DNA of 64,000 nt. Source: Thalassospira australica (GTDB taxonomy: Bacteria; Pseudomonadota; Alphaproteobacteria; Rhodospirillales; Thalassospiraceae). Every line of letters begins with the position of its first letter. Position 1 is the first letter of the stretch. Of the stretch, positions 26,028-34,917 are shown piece by piece. Both the position numbers and the translations under genes were made by a program. The stretch covers positions 496,001 through 560,000 of the forward strand of contig NZ_JRJE01000031.1 in the NCBI RefSeq assembly GCF_000763295.1, written 5' to 3'. Below the pieces are notes generated by a model. The model was not told where the DNA came from. It saw only the letters and a list, made by a program, of their open reading frames with translations, and searched no databases.

Positions 26028-26987
26028 ATGACCAATCTTTCCACGTTCGGCCGCCTGCTTGGCAGCACCATCGTTGCAACCGCCCTTTTCGGTGCAGTTG
26101 GTGCCAAAGCTGCAGATGGCGATGCCTGCAAAACCGTGACATTCTCTGATGTTGGCTGGACCGACATCACCGCGACCACGGCAACTGCATCGGTTATCTT
26201 CGAAGCACTGGGCTATGACGCCGAAACCGAACTTCTGTCCGTTCCGGTCACCTACACCAGCCTTGCCAATGGCGATGTTGACGTATTCCTTGGCAACTGG
26301 ATGCCGACAATGGCAGCCGACATTCAGCCGTATCTTGATGCCGGTACCGTTGTTTCGACCGGTGCAAACCTTGAAGGTGCAAAATACACTCTGGCCGTTA
26401 CCCAGAACGCCTTTGACGCTGGTCTTAAAGACTTCGCAGATATTGCCAAGTTCAAAGATGAGCTGGACGCCGAAATCTATGGTATCGAGCCGGGCAACGA
26501 TGGCAACCGCCTGATCCAGGACATGATCGATGGCGATCAATTCGGCCTTGGCGGTTTCGAACTTGTTGAATCCTCCGAGCAGGGCATGCTGGCTGAAGTT
26601 AAGCGCAAATCTTCGCGCGACCAGTTCATTGTCTTCCTTGGCTGGGAACCACACCCGATGAACGCAAAATATGACATGGCTTACCTTGATGGTGGCGATG
26701 ACGTATTTGGCCCGAACTTTGGTGGTGCAACGGTTCATACCAACCTGCGCGCAGGCTACACCGACGAATGCCCGAATGCCGGCAATCTTGTTACCAACTT
26801 TAAATTCAGCCTCGCCATGGAAAACGAAATCATGGATGCGATTTTGAATGAAGGTACCGATCCGGCAGAAGCCGCATCCGCATGGCTGAAAGCCAACCCG
26901 GATACTGCATATGCGTGGCTTGACGGTGTAACCACCTTTGACGGTGGCGATGCAAAGTCAGCCCTTAAAGGCGCGCTTGGTCTTTAA
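26028..26987 (+). CDS. choX: Choline ABC transporter substrate-binding protein
   Basis: Periplasmic 319-residue binding protein with a Sec signal peptide (cleaved near A-K-A-A-D-G). It is of the OpuAC/glycine-betaine type: V-G-W-T-D-I-T-A-T-T-A-T-A, G-N-W-M-P-T-M and L-G-W-E-P-H-P-M-N. The tryptophans in these motifs correspond in type to the aromatic box that holds choline in ChoX. It is first in a choX-choW-choV operon, divergent from betIBA. A stable hairpin follows the stop, consistent with higher expression of the binding protein than of the membrane parts. Confidence 0.93.
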   Translation: MTNLSTFGRLLGSTIVATALFGAVGAKAADGDACKTVTFSDVGWTDITATTATASVIFEALGYDAETELLSVPVTYTSLANGDVDVFLGNWMPTMAADIQPYLDAGTVVSTGANLEGAKYTLAVTQNAFDAGLKDFADIAKFKDELDAEIYGIEPGNDGNRLIQDMIDGDQFGLGGFELVESSEQGMLAEVKRKSSRDQFIVFLGWEPHPMNAKYDMAYLDGGDDVFGPNFGGATVHTNLRAGYTDECPNAGNLVTNFKFSLAMENEIMDAILNEGTDPAEAASAWLKANPDTAYAWLDGVTTFDGGDAKSALKGALGL

Positions 26988-27004
26988 GCTGCCCGCTTGA
27001 TCTT

Positions 27005-27048
27005 GCCGATGCGCCCACTGCCGATATGGCAAAAGCGGGCGCATCGGC
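27005..27048 (+). other. Intercistronic hairpin between choX and choW
   Basis: A perfect 12-bp inverted repeat (27005-27016 with 27037-27048) encloses a 20-nt loop that has its own TGCC/GGCA stem. A modest AT-rich tail follows. It may protect the choX mRNA 3-prime end or partly terminate transcription before choW. Confidence 0.75.
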
Positions 27049-27084
27049 GCATTATTTTAATTCTCATTGAACGGATATTTTCGC

Positions 27085-27933
27085 ATGGAATGGCTCACGG
27101 AAACGAAAATTCCGCTGGGACAGTGGATATCGTCCCTGATGGATGCGCTGAACGAACATGCCGATTTCGTGTTCTATACCATATCGGATGTCCTCGAGTT
27201 CATTATTGAAAACACCATCGATTTTCTGGTGTGGCTCCCTGCCCTTTTAATTATTGCCGGTTTCGGCATACTGGCATTTGTGCTGCACAAATCCTGGAAA
27301 CTGACGGCCTTTACGGTTCTTTCCCTGCTGTTGATTGTTAATCTTGGCTATTGGGAAGAAACCATGGAAACACTGGCACTGGTGCTTTATGCGTCGTTGT
27401 TCTGCATGGTCATCGGTGTACCGCTTGGTGTGGCGTCAGCCCACCGTCCGTGGCTGTATCAGGCCATGCGCCCTGTGCTTGATTTGATGCAAACGATCCC
27501 GACATTCGTGTATCTGATCCCGACCCTGATCCTGTTTGGTCTGGGTGTGGTACCGGGTTTGATTTCAACGGTGATCTTTGCCATCGCCGCCCCGATCCGC
27601 CTGACCCACCTTGGCATTTCAAGCACGCCAAAAGCCCTGCTTGAAGCCGGTGAAAGCTTTGGCTGCACGCCGCGCCAGTTGTTGTTCAAGGTCGAACTGC
27701 CATCAGCCATGCCATCAATCATGGCGGGGCTCACCCAATGCATCATGCTGTCACTTTCAATGGTGGTGATTGCCGCCCTTGTCGGCGCGGATGGCCTTGG
27801 CAAACCGGTTGTGCGCGCCCTGAACACTGTGAATATCGCGCAAGGCTTTGAAGCCGGGCTTGCAATTGTGATTTTGGCCATCGTGCTTGATCGCATCTGC
27901 CGTCGTGAAAACAACCAAACTTCGGGGCAGTGA
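27085..27933 (+). CDS. choW: Choline ABC transporter permease
   Basis: Inner-membrane protein of 282 residues with several hydrophobic helices. The permease loop includes E-A-G-E-S-F-G-C-T-P-R-Q-L-L-F-K-V-E-L-P-S-A-M-P-S-I-M-A-G, the EAA contact with the ATPase. It belongs to the ProW/OpuAB class. ATG 27085 (M-E-W-L-T-E) is chosen over the in-frame TTG at 27067. It ends 2 bases before the choV start, so translation is probably coupled. Confidence 0.92.
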   Translation: MEWLTETKIPLGQWISSLMDALNEHADFVFYTISDVLEFIIENTIDFLVWLPALLIIAGFGILAFVLHKSWKLTAFTVLSLLLIVNLGYWEETMETLALVLYASLFCMVIGVPLGVASAHRPWLYQAMRPVLDLMQTIPTFVYLIPTLILFGLGVVPGLISTVIFAIAAPIRLTHLGISSTPKALLEAGESFGCTPRQLLFKVELPSAMPSIMAGLTQCIMLSLSMVVIAALVGADGLGKPVVRALNTVNIAQGFEAGLAIVILAIVLDRICRRENNQTSGQ

Positions 27934-27935
27934 TC

Positions 27936-29132
27936 ATGACAAATGCTGTTGAATTCGATAATATCGACGTGATCTTTGGCAACCGTCAGGCAGAATCCCT
28001 TAAGCTGCTTGACGAAGGCAAAACCCGCGAAGAAATTGCCGCGGCAACCAACAACGTTCTTGGCGTTGCCGATGTCAACTTTAATGTCCCGCAAGGCGAA
28101 ATTTGTGTCCTGATGGGTCTGTCGGGATCGGGCAAATCATCGCTTCTGCGGTGTGTGAACGGCCTTAACACCGTGTCACGCGGTTCGCTTCGGGTGCATG
28201 ACGGCGACTGGATGGCTGACGTTACGAAATGTGACGGCCCCACCCTTCGCAAGCTGCGCCGTGAATGTGTTGCCATGGTCTTCCAGCAATTCGGACTGCT
28301 GCCGTGGCGCACCGTGGCCGAGAATGTAGGCTTTGGCCTTGAGTTGCGCGGCATGGACCCGAAAGAACGTCGCGACGTCGTTGATGAAAAGCTTGCCCTT
28401 GTTGGCCTGGACCAATGGGCAGATAAATACGCCCATGAATTGTCTGGCGGCATGCAGCAACGTGTTGGCCTGGCGCGTGCCTTTGCCACCGATGCACCGA
28501 TCCTTCTGATGGATGAGCCGTTCTCGGCCCTGGATCCATTGATCCGTAACCGTTTGCAAGACGAGTTGCTTGATCTGCAGGAGAAACTCAACAAAACCAT
28601 CCTGTTTGTCAGCCATGACCTTGATGAAGCCATGAAACTTGGCAATTCGATTGCTATCATGGAAGGCGGTTATGTTGTGCAGCATGGCACGCCCGAAGAC
28701 ATCGCACTGCGTCCGGCAAACGAATATGTCGCCGATTTTGTTGCCCACATGAACCCGGTTCACATCCTGCGTGGTCGTGCGATCATGCACCGCATTGATC
28801 GTGACAAGAAAACCGGCAGTGCCGAGCTGACACTTGAAGATGCCAACATTCGCATCACGCTTGAGGATGGGGTTGTACGTTCAGCCAACAACGGTGAACG
28901 CGGTGAGCTTAAACTGATCAATTATGATGGCACACTGCCAAGCGATCTTGATGCAACAGACAACTCCATCGTCTTTGTTGCCCAGGATGATGTCCTGCTT
29001 AAGGATCTGATCGACATTCGTTCGATCACCCAGAACCCGGTCATCCTGACCCGCGATGGCAAGGTATCGGGCACATTGGGCCGCAAGGAATTCTTTGACA
29101 GCCTGACCCAGACGGCGTCTGTTCCGGACTAA
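27936..29132 (+). CDS. choV: Choline ABC transporter ATP-binding protein
   Basis: ATPase of about 398 residues in the ProV/OpuAA class: Walker A G-L-S-G-S-G-K-S-S at 61-69, signature L-S-G-G-M-Q-Q-R-V-G and Walker B I-L-L-M-D-E-P. A C-terminal region of about 120 residues may act as the regulatory module seen in ProV relatives; CBS motifs are not obvious. ATG 27936 is preferred over GTG 27930. It completes choXWV and is followed by a strong terminator. Confidence 0.92.
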   Translation: MTNAVEFDNIDVIFGNRQAESLKLLDEGKTREEIAAATNNVLGVADVNFNVPQGEICVLMGLSGSGKSSLLRCVNGLNTVSRGSLRVHDGDWMADVTKCDGPTLRKLRRECVAMVFQQFGLLPWRTVAENVGFGLELRGMDPKERRDVVDEKLALVGLDQWADKYAHELSGGMQQRVGLARAFATDAPILLMDEPFSALDPLIRNRLQDELLDLQEKLNKTILFVSHDLDEAMKLGNSIAIMEGGYVVQHGTPEDIALRPANEYVADFVAHMNPVHILRGRAIMHRIDRDKKTGSAELTLEDANIRITLEDGVVRSANNGERGELKLINYDGTLPSDLDATDNSIVFVAQDDVLLKDLIDIRSITQNPVILTRDGKVSGTLGRKEFFDSLTQTASVPD

Positions 29133-29160
29133 TCTGAAACAGACTTAAATCTCGAATGGA

Positions 29161-29190
29161 AAGGCGGCCCTTGTTGGGGCCGCCTTTTTT
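29161..29190 (+). terminator. Rho-independent terminator of choXWV
   Basis: A 10-bp stem (29161-29170 with 29177-29186), a 6-nt loop and a T-rich end, 28 bases after the choV stop. Confidence 0.92.
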
Positions 29191-29238
29191 GTCTCACGCC
29201 GCCGTATGGTTTGGTGTCATACCCAAACTGCGTCCGGG

Positions 29239-29490
29239 TTATCCACCCGTTACCGGCGGAAACAGGGCAATTTCTGTGGCCTTGGTGACGTCGGTTTCGG
29301 GTGTGGCATATTCCTGATCCACCGCGACGCGAATGATCGCGGGGTCTGCCAAGGCATCGGCAAAGTTTTCGCCACGGCCGGGCAGCCATGCCAGCAGGTC
29401 GGCAACCGTTTTAACGGTGTCTGGAAGATCAATTGCCTCTTCCGCCATACCGATGCGGTCCTTGACCCACGAAAAATAGATCAGTTTCAT
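29239..29490 (-). CDS. moaD: Molybdopterin synthase sulfur carrier subunit
   Basis: Ubiquitin-like sulfur carrier of 83 residues. The N-terminal M-K-L-I-Y-F-S-W-V-K-D-R-I-G and the C-terminal F-P-P-V-T-G-G fit MoaD; the final Gly-Gly is adenylated and thiocarboxylated. ATG 29490 has AGGA upstream; a GTG at 29505 would add five residues. Its usual partner moaE is not beside it: the gene lies alone between the choV terminator and a LysR gene. Confidence 0.88.
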   Translation of the reverse strand: MKLIYFSWVKDRIGMAEEAIDLPDTVKTVADLLAWLPGRGENFADALADPAIIRVAVDQEYATPETDVTKATEIALFPPVTGG

Positions 29491-29580
29491 CTTCAATCCT
29501 GACACTTCAATTTGCCGGCATGCTTGCGCAGCACATCCCCGAAGACAAGTCCCAATGGCGTTATCAGGGAAAATTAAACC

Positions 29581-30525
29581 TTATGGATAAATAAAATAAC
29601 CCTCAGGCGCACTGTCAAGCCGGGCTGTCAGGTTATCAATAAAGAACCGTTCCGCCCGGCTCAGCGACATGCGCGGGTTGGTTACCAGATAAATATCAAT
29701 TGCGGGCGGCGCATCATAGGGCGGCAACCGCCAAAGTTGCCCCCGGTCCGTTGCACTTTGTACAACATGGATCGGCAAGGGCCCGATGCCAAGCCCGGCA
29801 TTGATCAGACGCCGGACTTCTTCAAGGTGCGGGCTGACGGCAACTACCTTGCCTTTCATCCCTTCTTGCGCACGCAAGACCGCAACCGGTGCCAATGCGT
29901 CTGTCAGTTGGTCGGTGGAAAAGGATACAAAGGCCTCTCGACTGAGATCGGCAAGGGTCAGATCCTCTTTGCCAAACAAATGATGTGTCGGACCGCAGAA
30001 GAAACCGAAATGTTCGCGGTACAGGCGCCGATATTCCAGTCTGGGGTGCTGATCCTTAACCAGACAAATGCCAAAACTGGCCTGTTGGGACAACACCTGA
30101 TCAATCACGTTGCTAGATGTCGCAACATTGATTTCATATGTCACTTCCGGGTGCGATCGGTTGAAATCAAACAATGCATCATCAAGAGGTGGGAAAACCA
30201 CGTGACTGGCCAGCCATAAATGCAGATGCCCGGTCAACTGGTTGCCGCTGTCTGACATCACATCCGACAGACGGCCGATGGCCCCGCAAATTTCCCGGCA
30301 TTCGTGATACAACGCCAACCCCTGCTCGGTGACTTCAAACCGGCCACGTCCACGGTCAATCAACCGCGCACCGATTTGATCTTCCAGCCTTTTCAAAGCA
30401 TTACTGACACTTGGCTGGCGCAACAAAAGCCGGTTGGCGGCCCCGGTAATGGACCGTTCTTCGACGATGACGGTAAAGGTATGCAGAAGGTTCCAGTCAA
30501 ACTGGCGCCGCAACAATTCGTTCAT
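29581..30525 (-). CDS. LysR-family transcriptional regulator
   Basis: 314 residues. The N-terminal winged helix is W-N-L-L-H-T-F-T-V-I-V-E-E-R-S-I-T-G-A-A-N-R-L-L-L-R-Q-P-S-V-S-N-A-L-K-R-L-E, followed by a two-lobed effector domain. ATG 30525 has GGGGGA upstream. It is divergent from the transporter/catabolic gene set beginning at 30707 and is the natural candidate regulator. The effector is unknown but is likely the imported compound or an intermediate. Confidence 0.9.
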   Translation of the reverse strand: MNELLRRQFDWNLLHTFTVIVEERSITGAANRLLLRQPSVSNALKRLEDQIGARLIDRGRGRFEVTEQGLALYHECREICGAIGRLSDVMSDSGNQLTGHLHLWLASHVVFPPLDDALFDFNRSHPEVTYEINVATSSNVIDQVLSQQASFGICLVKDQHPRLEYRRLYREHFGFFCGPTHHLFGKEDLTLADLSREAFVSFSTDQLTDALAPVAVLRAQEGMKGKVVAVSPHLEEVRRLINAGLGIGPLPIHVVQSATDRGQLWRLPPYDAPPAIDIYLVTNPRMSLSRAERFFIDNLTARLDSAPEGYFIYP

Positions 30526-30561
30526 CACAAATCCCCCATTCGTCACCGCCTTCGTAAGACG

Positions 30562-30578
30562 CATAGTTATTGGCTATG
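30562..30578. promoter_or_regulatory. LysR-type dyad in the divergent region
   Basis: CATAG-N7-CTATG, a perfect 5-bp inverted repeat, lies 37 bases upstream of the LysR start in the 181-base divergent region. The size and spacing fit a LysR autoregulatory site. Binding is inferred. Confidence 0.45.
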
Positions 30579-30706
30579 GGTTCTATTCTACTTATCTATT
30601 TGCGCTATGTCCAAGACTGAGGTGGAATACCCCCAAGACATAAAGACATATTCACGGCCAAATAACCGCATGCGGCAATGACCGCAGATAATAACGGGAG
30701 GCATAA

Positions 30707-31579
30707 ATGGCCGCAGACGCCGCCGGAGCCCGCAGGACTCCGTGGATGCTGTTATCACCATCACTGGCAACCATCAGCCTTCTGCTGATTGTGCCAATGC
30801 TGTTTATCGTCGTTTATTCCTTCTGGCTGCGTACCGCAACCGGGGCCGATCAGGTCGGGTTCTATTTTGATAACTGGATTGAAGTCCTTGGGGACCGCTT
30901 TTACCGCGACATCCTGTTTCAAACCCTTTTGATTGCCTTTTACACCACGGTGATTTGCGCATTGGTGGGCTATATCCCGGCTTATTTCGTTGCCAACACA
31001 AGGATGAAATCAAAGGCATTTCTGCTGTTGCTTTTGATGCTGCCGTTCTGGATCAGCTACATCATCCGCACCATGTCGTGGATCAACATTCTGGGTACGT
31101 CGGGCGCGCTTAACACGCTGTTTCTGTCAATGGGCATCATCGATGACCCGATCCAGATGCTTTATAACCAGCAAACCGTTGTTCTGGGGCTGGTGCACTA
31201 TCTGCTGCCCTTCATGATCCTGAATGTCTATGTCAGCCTTGATGGCATTGACAAGAACCTGACCGAAGCCGCCAAAAGCCTTGGCTGCACCGGTTTTCAG
31301 GCTTTCCGCGAAGTGACCCTGCCGCTTTCCATGCCCGGTCTGGCTGCCGGATCGTTGCTGTGCTTTGTACTGGCAGCAGGCACTTATATCACCCCGATCG
31401 TTCTGGGTGGCCCACGCGATGCAATGTTTGCCAACCTTGTGTTTGAAGCCATCGTCACACAACTGAACTGGCCGCTTGGTTCGGCATTATCGCTCGTCCT
31501 GCTGGCCCTTCTGGGCGCACTGGTCGTCATTTACACCCGCTATCTCGGCATCGATCAGATCGCCAAGAGCTTCAAATAA
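30707..31579 (+). CDS. ABC transporter permease, PotB-like
   Basis: Inner-membrane permease of 290 residues with about six hydrophobic segments. The ATPase-contact loop is E-A-A-K-S-L-G-C-T-G-F-Q-A-F-R-E-V-T-L-P-L-S-M-P-G. Spermidine/putrescine (PotB) family features include S-Y-I-I-R-T-M-S-W and P-I-V-L-G-G-P. GGGAGG precedes the start. It is first in a permease-permease-binding protein-ATPase order with catabolic genes behind it. The ligand may be a polyamine, an acylated amine or a related cation. Confidence 0.9.
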   Translation: MAADAAGARRTPWMLLSPSLATISLLLIVPMLFIVVYSFWLRTATGADQVGFYFDNWIEVLGDRFYRDILFQTLLIAFYTTVICALVGYIPAYFVANTRMKSKAFLLLLLMLPFWISYIIRTMSWINILGTSGALNTLFLSMGIIDDPIQMLYNQQTVVLGLVHYLLPFMILNVYVSLDGIDKNLTEAAKSLGCTGFQAFREVTLPLSMPGLAAGSLLCFVLAAGTYITPIVLGGPRDAMFANLVFEAIVTQLNWPLGSALSLVLLALLGALVVIYTRYLGIDQIAKSFK

Positions 31580-31591
31580 GGGGAAACAGAA

Positions 31592-32392
31592 ATGATGTCC
31601 GGTTGGTCTGTAATCCGAATTGCCACGATCCTTGTATATCTGTTCCTGTTTGCGCCGGTTGCGGTTGTGATCCTGTTGGCCTTTAACGCCAATCAATTCG
31701 GCAGTTTCCCGATCGAAGGGTTCTCGCTGCGCTGGTTTGAAGCGCTTTGGAACAATGATGCGATTGTGCGTGCCTTTAAAACGTCGCTGTTGCTGGGTCT
31801 GTTAACAGCCGCAATTTCGACAACGCTTGGCACGCTCGCAGCTCTTGCCATGGTCAGATACGACTTTCCGGGAAAACGGACCATATCAACACTGTTGGTT
31901 GCCCCAATCCTGATCCCGGAAGTCGTTCTGGCTGTGGCACTCCTGCTGTTTTTGCAGTTCCTGTCTATGCCCAAAAGCTTTGGCCTGCTGTTGATGGGCC
32001 ATGTCGTCTTTACCCTGCCGTTTGTGGTGCTGGTGGTTCAGGCAAGGCTTGTGTCGATCCGCCGCGACGTCGAAGAAGCCGCCATGAGCCTTGGCGCAAC
32101 ACCGGTGCAAACCTTCTTTGAAGTGACCCTGCCGCTGATGTTGCCTGCTGTCATGGCCGGGATGCTGTTTGCCTTTACGATTTCATTTGATGACATCACC
32201 GGCACGCTGTTCTGGAAGCCGGGCGGTGTTGAAACCGTTCCGACCCAGATCTTTGCCATGTTGCGCAACTCCATCAGCCCGGAAATCAACGCGCTGGGGG
32301 CAGTGATGGTGATCTTTACCATCGCCCTGCCCCTGGTGGCGGCATCTATTGCGCGGGTTATGGCAATGCGCAAAACCGGCACGACCAAATAA
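31592..32392 (+). CDS. ABC transporter permease, PotC-like
   Basis: Inner-membrane permease of 266 residues, 12 bases after the PotB-like gene. Six hydrophobic segments and the loop E-A-A-M-S-L-G-A-T-P-V-Q-T-F-F-E-V-T-L-P-L-M-L-P-A are visible, with S-F-D-D-I-T-G-T-L-F-W. GGGGAAA lies upstream of ATG-ATG. It pairs with the upstream permease to form the channel of a PotABCD-type importer. Confidence 0.9.
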   Translation: MMSGWSVIRIATILVYLFLFAPVAVVILLAFNANQFGSFPIEGFSLRWFEALWNNDAIVRAFKTSLLLGLLTAAISTTLGTLAALAMVRYDFPGKRTISTLLVAPILIPEVVLAVALLLFLQFLSMPKSFGLLLMGHVVFTLPFVVLVVQARLVSIRRDVEEAAMSLGATPVQTFFEVTLPLMLPAVMAGMLFAFTISFDDITGTLFWKPGGVETVPTQIFAMLRNSISPEINALGAVMVIFTIALPLVAASIARVMAMRKTGTTK

Positions 32393-32517
32393 TGCAGGAA
32401 CACTGAACAGACTTTTTAAAAGAACGCGGACAACCGCCAAAACCAACAAGAAGACCACAAAAAACACGACCAAGAACAAAACCGATCAACGGATAAATCC
32501 CTTATCAGGAGGCCTAA

Positions 32518-33672
32518 ATGGACGATACCAAACGTTATGAACGCCTACTTAACCGCTTTCGCGACGGCGACATCAGCCGCCGTACTTTCCTGACGGCACT
32601 GGGTGCGGCAGGTGTCACGGCCGGCATCACCGGCGGCCCGATGGGCATGCTGGCACGCAAGGCGATGGCTGCAACCCCGGAACAGGTTCGCTTTGATGGT
32701 TGGGGCGGCGTTGTGTCCGAGGCATTTGAAAAATATGCCTTCGCCCCATACACCGAAAAAACCGGCATCGATGTGGTTTCCGGCACCTTTGGCGGCGCGG
32801 ACGAATATATTGCTCGCGTCAAGGCCAGCCAGCCGGGTGAATTCAACCTTGCCCATCTGTCAGGCGTATTTGACTATGCCCGGTATCACGGTTTGGAACT
32901 GACCTCGGAACTTAATGAAGCCAATATTCCGAACCTGAAAAACGTCATCCCGACCCTGATTGATCCGCTGCGCAAGATCACAGGCGGGACGCTTTCTGCG
33001 GTGCCCTATGACTATGGCACCACGGGCATTGCCTATAACCGCAAATATATCAGCGATGACGAAGCCAAGGCAAAGGGTGCCAAACTGATGGTCGATGAGG
33101 CCTACAAAGGCAAAATCGGCGGCTGGGGCGAATGGAAAACCCGTATCTGGTACGGCGCACTTCAGTCCGATCAGGACCCGAATGGCATCAAGGACATCGA
33201 TGCGGTTTGGGACATGATCCGTGCACACCGTGATCTTGCGTTGAAATATTGGAGTTCGGGCGCGGAACTGATGAGCCTTCTGGCAGAAGAAGAAATCTAT
33301 GTCACCGAAGGTTGGTCGGGCCGCATCAAGGCGCTGCAGGATCAGGGCCATGACATTGGCTATCTTGATCCGGCTGGTGGTCTTGGCTGGCAGGAATGCC
33401 TGTTCGTCCTGCGTGGCAGCCCGATGGCCGCCTGTGAAGAGCTTCTGAACTTCATGCTTGAACCAGAGGTCGCCATTGCCGTTGCCGAAGGTCAGAGCTA
33501 TCCGCCTGCCCTTGATCCACAGAAGATCGAATTGGGTGATACCATTCCGACCCTGCCGGCGTTTGATCCAAGTGGCACGCTGGCGTCGCTCAGCTTCTTT
33601 GATCCGGCGTATTGGAACGAAAACGAAGCCGATTGGTCAAAAACCTTCTCGCGTGTGCAGCGCGGCTACTAA
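32518..33672 (+). CDS. Spermidine/putrescine-type ABC substrate-binding protein, Tat signal
   Basis: Periplasmic binding protein of 384 residues. The N terminus has a twin-arginine signal S-R-R-T-F-L at residues 20-25 with a hydrophobic segment and probable cleavage near A-M-A-A (about 51). The mature part has I-A-Y-N-R-K-Y, V-P-Y-D-Y-G-T-T-G and I-Y-V-T-E-G-W-S-G-R, typical of PotD-like proteins. AGGAGG precedes the start. The W/Y/D residues lining the pocket suggest an amine ligand, but the identity is unknown. Confidence 0.88.
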   Translation: MDDTKRYERLLNRFRDGDISRRTFLTALGAAGVTAGITGGPMGMLARKAMAATPEQVRFDGWGGVVSEAFEKYAFAPYTEKTGIDVVSGTFGGADEYIARVKASQPGEFNLAHLSGVFDYARYHGLELTSELNEANIPNLKNVIPTLIDPLRKITGGTLSAVPYDYGTTGIAYNRKYISDDEAKAKGAKLMVDEAYKGKIGGWGEWKTRIWYGALQSDQDPNGIKDIDAVWDMIRAHRDLALKYWSSGAELMSLLAEEEIYVTEGWSGRIKALQDQGHDIGYLDPAGGLGWQECLFVLRGSPMAACEELLNFMLEPEVAIAVAEGQSYPPALDPQKIELGDTIPTLPAFDPSGTLASLSFFDPAYWNENEADWSKTFSRVQRGY

Positions 33673-33694
33673 GCCCGATTGCCCACCTGAAACT

Positions 33695-33730
33695 GTGTTC
33701 TGGCCGAAAACGCACAATCGGCCAGAACAC
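33695..33730 (+). other. Intercistronic hairpin after the binding-protein gene
   Basis: A perfect 12-bp inverted repeat (33695-33706 with 33719-33730), a 12-nt loop and no T run. It lies between the binding protein and ATPase genes, as the hairpin after choX does, and probably stabilises the upstream mRNA. Confidence 0.75.
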
Positions 33731-33781
33731 CCTTGCCACCCCTTAACCGGGTGCAGCGTAATTCTGACAGGGTATTGAACA

Positions 33782-34879
33782 ATGGCAGACACCGACAACG
33801 CCGTTGAACTGCAAAATGTCGTTAAACGGTATGGTGAATTCACCGCAGTGAAACGCATGGATTTAACCGTGCCCGACAACAGCTTTGTGACTTTCCTTGG
33901 CCCGTCGGGCTGTGGCAAAACCACGACGCTGCGCATGATTGCAGGTCTGACCGATATTACCGAAGGTGATTTGAAGATCCGCGGCAAACGGGTCAACAGC
34001 CTGCCGATACACAAGCGCAATCTTGGCCTTGTGTTTCAAAACTATGCCCTGTTCCCGCACAAGACGATCTTTGACAACATCGCCTTTGGCCTGAAATACC
34101 GCAAGGTGTCCAGGGCCGACATCCGCGACAAGGTCAACAAGGCACTTGATCTGGTGCAACTGCCCCATGTCGCAGACCGCTATCCCAATCAGCTTTCCGG
34201 TGGCCAGCAGCAGCGTATTGCGCTGGCGCGCGCGATTGTGATTGAACCCGATGTATTGCTGCTTGATGAGCCGCTTTCCGCCCTTGATGCCAATCTGCGC
34301 GAAGAAATGCGTGTGGAACTAAAACGTATCCAGCGCGAACTTGGTGTTGCCACCGTATTCGTGACCCATGACCAGTCCGAAGCGCTTGCCATGTCTGACA
34401 AGCTGGTTGTGATGAACAATGGCTTCGTCGAACAGGAAGGCGCCCCCCAAGAGGTTTACAACAACCCGAACTCGGCTTTTGTTGCAGACTTCCTCGGTCA
34501 TTCCAACATCATTCCGGCAAACCTTGGCAGCCCTGACGCGGCCTTTACAAGTGTCAGCTTAAACAGTGGCGAGACGCTTCTGACCATGGATGAACAAACG
34601 GCCAAGGCCAAAGGGTCAAAAGACGTGCGCGCAGTCATCCGTGCTGAAAAAATCGACCTGTCAGAGCAAAATCAGGCAACTGACGGTATTATTGCCATTC
34701 CGGGCAAGGTCAAAACCGTTGACTATCTGGGTCAGCAAGCCCGTTATTTTGTCGAGGCCAATGGCCGCGACTGGCAGGTCATCAATCCGATTGATGCCCG
34801 CCCCCATCAGGAAGGTGCCGATATCTTTATGCATATTGCGGCACGTAATTGTGTGTTGTTGCCCGGCCATCAGGATTAA
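33782..34879 (+). CDS. ABC transporter ATP-binding protein, PotA-like
   Basis: ATPase of 365 residues with Walker A G-P-S-G-C-G-K-T-T at 40-48, signature L-S-G-G-Q-Q-Q-R-I-A, Walker B V-L-L-L-D-E-P and a C-terminal TOBE-type region. This fits the PotA/FbpC class. It completes the importer begun at 30707. The SD is weak (GGGTATT before the start), and transcription probably continues from the binding-protein gene through the hairpin. Confidence 0.91.
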   Translation: MADTDNAVELQNVVKRYGEFTAVKRMDLTVPDNSFVTFLGPSGCGKTTTLRMIAGLTDITEGDLKIRGKRVNSLPIHKRNLGLVFQNYALFPHKTIFDNIAFGLKYRKVSRADIRDKVNKALDLVQLPHVADRYPNQLSGGQQQRIALARAIVIEPDVLLLDEPLSALDANLREEMRVELKRIQRELGVATVFVTHDQSEALAMSDKLVVMNNGFVEQEGAPQEVYNNPNSAFVADFLGHSNIIPANLGSPDAAFTSVSLNSGETLLTMDEQTAKAKGSKDVRAVIRAEKIDLSEQNQATDGIIAIPGKVKTVDYLGQQARYFVEANGRDWQVINPIDARPHQEGADIFMHIAARNCVLLPGHQD

Positions 34880-34917
34880 GCGTTCCAGATGCAGCCGGTT
34901 CAGGAGAGCCACCATAA

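Noticed and set aside
25872..26738. 288-codon open frame on the - strand
   Set aside because: Antisense to choX and its leader; Cys/Gly/Asn-rich and without a recognisable domain.
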